From Legionella geestiana (GTDB taxonomy: Bacteria > Pseudomonadota > Gammaproteobacteria > Legionellales > Legionellaceae), in the NCBI RefSeq assembly GCF_004571195.1, contig NZ_CP038271.1, positions 2,096,001 to 2,160,000 of the forward strand: 64,000 bases of DNA. Direction: 5' to 3'. The notes under the pieces were generated by a model. That model ran no database searches. It was not told the DNA's origin and saw only the letters and a program-made list of their open reading frames with translations. The position numbers and the translations under genes were made by a program. The number at the start of each line of letters is the position of its first letter. Position 1 is the first letter of the stretch. This document shows positions 62,356 through 64,000 of this stretch, piece after piece.

Positions 62356-63684
62356 TCAGGCTTTTTTCTGTTTCTCGCTGCGTTCTTCGCTCGCAATACG
62401 GGCATCCTCAAAAAGCTTGAGGTGAGCCAGAAGTGTCATCGCATTGGCGCGGAAGGCCGTCATTTCCCGTGCAGGCACGGAAGCTGAACGTGGTAAATCA
62501 ACGGTCGTTGGATTTCGAGGTGTATCGTTAATGCGGAACTCATAATGGCAGTGTGGCCCTGATGCAAGTCCAGACTGTCCGACATAACCAATGACCTGTC
62601 CGCGTTTTACACGTGCTCCGCGTACAAGCCCTTTCTGAAATTTGAGCATATGGGCGTAGAGTGAGCTCATGTTACGGTCGTGCTTGATTTTAATCATGTT
62701 GCCATAACCGCTGTGGCGGCCAATCCATTCTACACGACCGTCTCCGGTTGCGTGTATTGGGGTGCCGATGCGTGCCGCCAGATCGACCCCCTTGTGAGGC
62801 CGGTTATAACGCAGAATAGGATGAAAACGGTTCATGCTGAAGGTAGAGCTGATATGGCTGAAATTAATGGGGTAACGGCTGAACGCTTTTTGCAGGCCAT
62901 TACCTTCCGGAGTGTAGTACCCGGCATCGCCATTCGCGTTAACATGGCGAATGGCCTGATAGACTTTTCCGCGGTTTGTGTACGATACCGCTTCAATTTC
63001 TCCAGTTCCAACCTGTTTATCTTCGATGTAAAACGCTTTATAAATGATTGTGAAGCGATCGCCCGCGCGCACGTCTCTGGCAAAATCGATTTGCCAGTTG
63101 AAAATTTCCGTCATCTGGTGCACCAGTCGATAGGGAATATTAAGGCGTTTGGCGGTTCCATAGAGCGAGCCATTGACGGTGGCTGTGACATAATGGCTGT
63201 GGCTGTTCATCTTACGTGTATTAACTTTGGTGCGGTAGCGGTCACCGTCACGCCAGACAACCAGAAACTGGGTGGTAGTCAGTGGAAAAATGATTTTTTG
63301 CAGGATATTGTCACGCACAAGCAGCTGCAACTGCTGGTTGGGCTTGATTGATGTCAGGCTGCGTGCGTGCGGATTATCCTGCAGTATTGCCTGAAGCGTT
63401 TTCGCACTGATGCCTTCACGGTTAAAAATAGCGCCAAGTGTATCTCTCTCCCGGGCTGTAACCACCGTCCATGCACTCTCTTTCCTTGATTTTGCGATAA
63501 TCTCAGCCTTTTGCGAAGGCTTTGGCAGGGTCAGCGGCTTGCTGGTATGCATGGAGGATTTGTGGTTGGAAAATGTTTTGACCAGTATAAAAGGCAACGC
63601 GCAGGCGAGCAGGAGAGCCAGCGCGGGAAGCAGACGTGATTGTTTCGCTGCGTGTTTTTTGCGGGCGTAACGTATGTGGTCCAT
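62356..63684 (-). CDS. M23 murein endopeptidase, MepM-like
   Basis: The 442-residue protein has a short cytoplasmic N-terminus, one membrane anchor (PALALLLACALPFILV), a LysM-like/OapA region (TLGAIFNREGISAKTLQAIL) and an intact M23 zinc site (RPHKGVDLAA, then HCHYEFR with HxH). It should cut peptide cross-links in the periplasm for wall growth. ATG 63684 is preferred over a TTG seven codons upstream. Divergent from tyrS, as in other gammaproteobacteria. Confidence 0.9.
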   Translation of the reverse strand: MDHIRYARKKHAAKQSRLLPALALLLACALPFILVKTFSNHKSSMHTSKPLTLPKPSQKAEIIAKSRKESAWTVVTARERDTLGAIFNREGISAKTLQAILQDNPHARSLTSIKPNQQLQLLVRDNILQKIIFPLTTTQFLVVWRDGDRYRTKVNTRKMNSHSHYVTATVNGSLYGTAKRLNIPYRLVHQMTEIFNWQIDFARDVRAGDRFTIIYKAFYIEDKQVGTGEIEAVSYTNRGKVYQAIRHVNANGDAGYYTPEGNGLQKAFSRYPINFSHISSTFSMNRFHPILRYNRPHKGVDLAARIGTPIHATGDGRVEWIGRHSGYGNMIKIKHDRNMSSLYAHMLKFQKGLVRGARVKRGQVIGYVGQSGLASGPHCHYEFRINDTPRNPTTVDLPRSASVPAREMTAFRANAMTLLAHLKLFEDARIASEERSEKQKKA

Positions 63685-63901
63685 AGTTTCCTGGGCTGCT
63701 GTCAATGGGGTGGATGTAGCCGGTTTTCCGGCACATCGGGCAGATTCCCGGCATTAAACACGGGTAGTCTACACATGCTCCATGCCGGCGCTAACAGGAT
63801 TCCTGTCTGGATGCCGGATTTTTCTGGCAGGAACAAAATATCCGGGCTAAGATACCCGCTGAGTAGCGCAAGGTCAATCATTTACGCAAGGTTTTACACG
63901 T

Positions 63902-64000
63902 ATGAACACAGACAATTCTACATTAGAGCTCCTGATTCGGGGGTGTGAAGAGGTGTTACCGGCTGACGGTCTCGAAAAAAAACTGGCCGCAGGCGTACCA
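63902..64000 (+). CDS. tyrS: Tyrosyl-tRNA synthetase, 5' end only
   Basis: The first 33 codons, ending at the window edge, read LELLIRGCEEVLPADGLEKKLAAG. This is the N-terminal helix of the TyrS subtype found in Legionella and Pseudomonas. The HIGH-like motif lies beyond the window. The divergent M23 peptidase upstream is the usual neighbour. Confidence 0.8.
   Translation, partial: MNTDNSTLELLIRGCEEVLPADGLEKKLAAGVP

Overview
The window looks like a chromosomal segment of a Legionellaceae bacterium. Three things point there: two eukaryotic-style ankyrin proteins of the Dot/Icm-effector type, a TPP-riboswitch-controlled Thi5 HMP-P synthase with the CCCFC motif (known from Legionella), and a gammaproteobacterial core (gpmI-envC-ctpA, coaBC-dut-algC, kup, tyrS). 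The core from about 31 kb onward is visibly richer in G+C than the first 29 kb. This suggests a Legionella with a relatively G+C-rich chromosome carrying a large AT-rich accessory block; the species is inference only.

Region 1 to 11.6 kb is accessory. It holds a serine hydrolase cut by the window edge, an esterase broken by one in-frame stop, an ankyrin protein between imperfect direct repeats, an ABC exporter plus ABC-F ATPase operon with an attenuator-like leader, an alpha/beta hydrolase, an acetyltransferase, a kinase-LuxR fusion, a methyltransferase and an APH-type phosphotransferase.

Region 11.6 to 18.3 kb is a compact mobile module. A tandem tyrosine-recombinase pair and an ssb-ardA operon each sit behind the same kind of leader RNA. 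That leader is a complete type I hammerhead ribozyme core, followed by a conserved pseudoknot and a small hairpin, and a promoter-like sequence places its start almost at the ribozyme 5' end. Between the two operons, on the other strand, lies cargo: TPP riboswitch, thi5, SDR, GNAT. The ssb leader also carries a multi-segment attenuator just before the first gene.

Region 18.3 to 24.1 kb carries resistance-like cargo (APH, ANT), an RraA-fold protein, a Schlafen/AlbA-type ATPase and a P4-type integrase. It ends at a 34-nt duplicate of a tRNA 3' end, probably tRNA-Pro, which marks an attachment site.

Region 24.1 to 29.3 kb is a wreck. It holds a PIN-like gene, an inverted decayed relative of the 12-18 kb module (ardA fragment and recombinase pseudogene), and an IS3-family element whose orfA is interrupted by an IS982-family element.

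Region 29.4 to 64 kb is mostly core chromosome. It holds a DUF3175 protein, a secreted beta-propeller, a glycosyltransferase-like/ankyrin effector candidate, tspO with an FeS photolyase, a beta-CASP nuclease, an epimerase, a nucleosidase, a Kef antiporter, kdsB, csaA, a PAS-receiver protein and ctpA-envC-gpmI. A second IS982 copy lies 25 bp upstream of gpmI. Then follow coaBC-dut-algC, rdgB-GNAT-TPR methyltransferase, transporters, rhlE, kup, a DUF1460 amidase, spmAB, an M23 peptidase and the start of tyrS.
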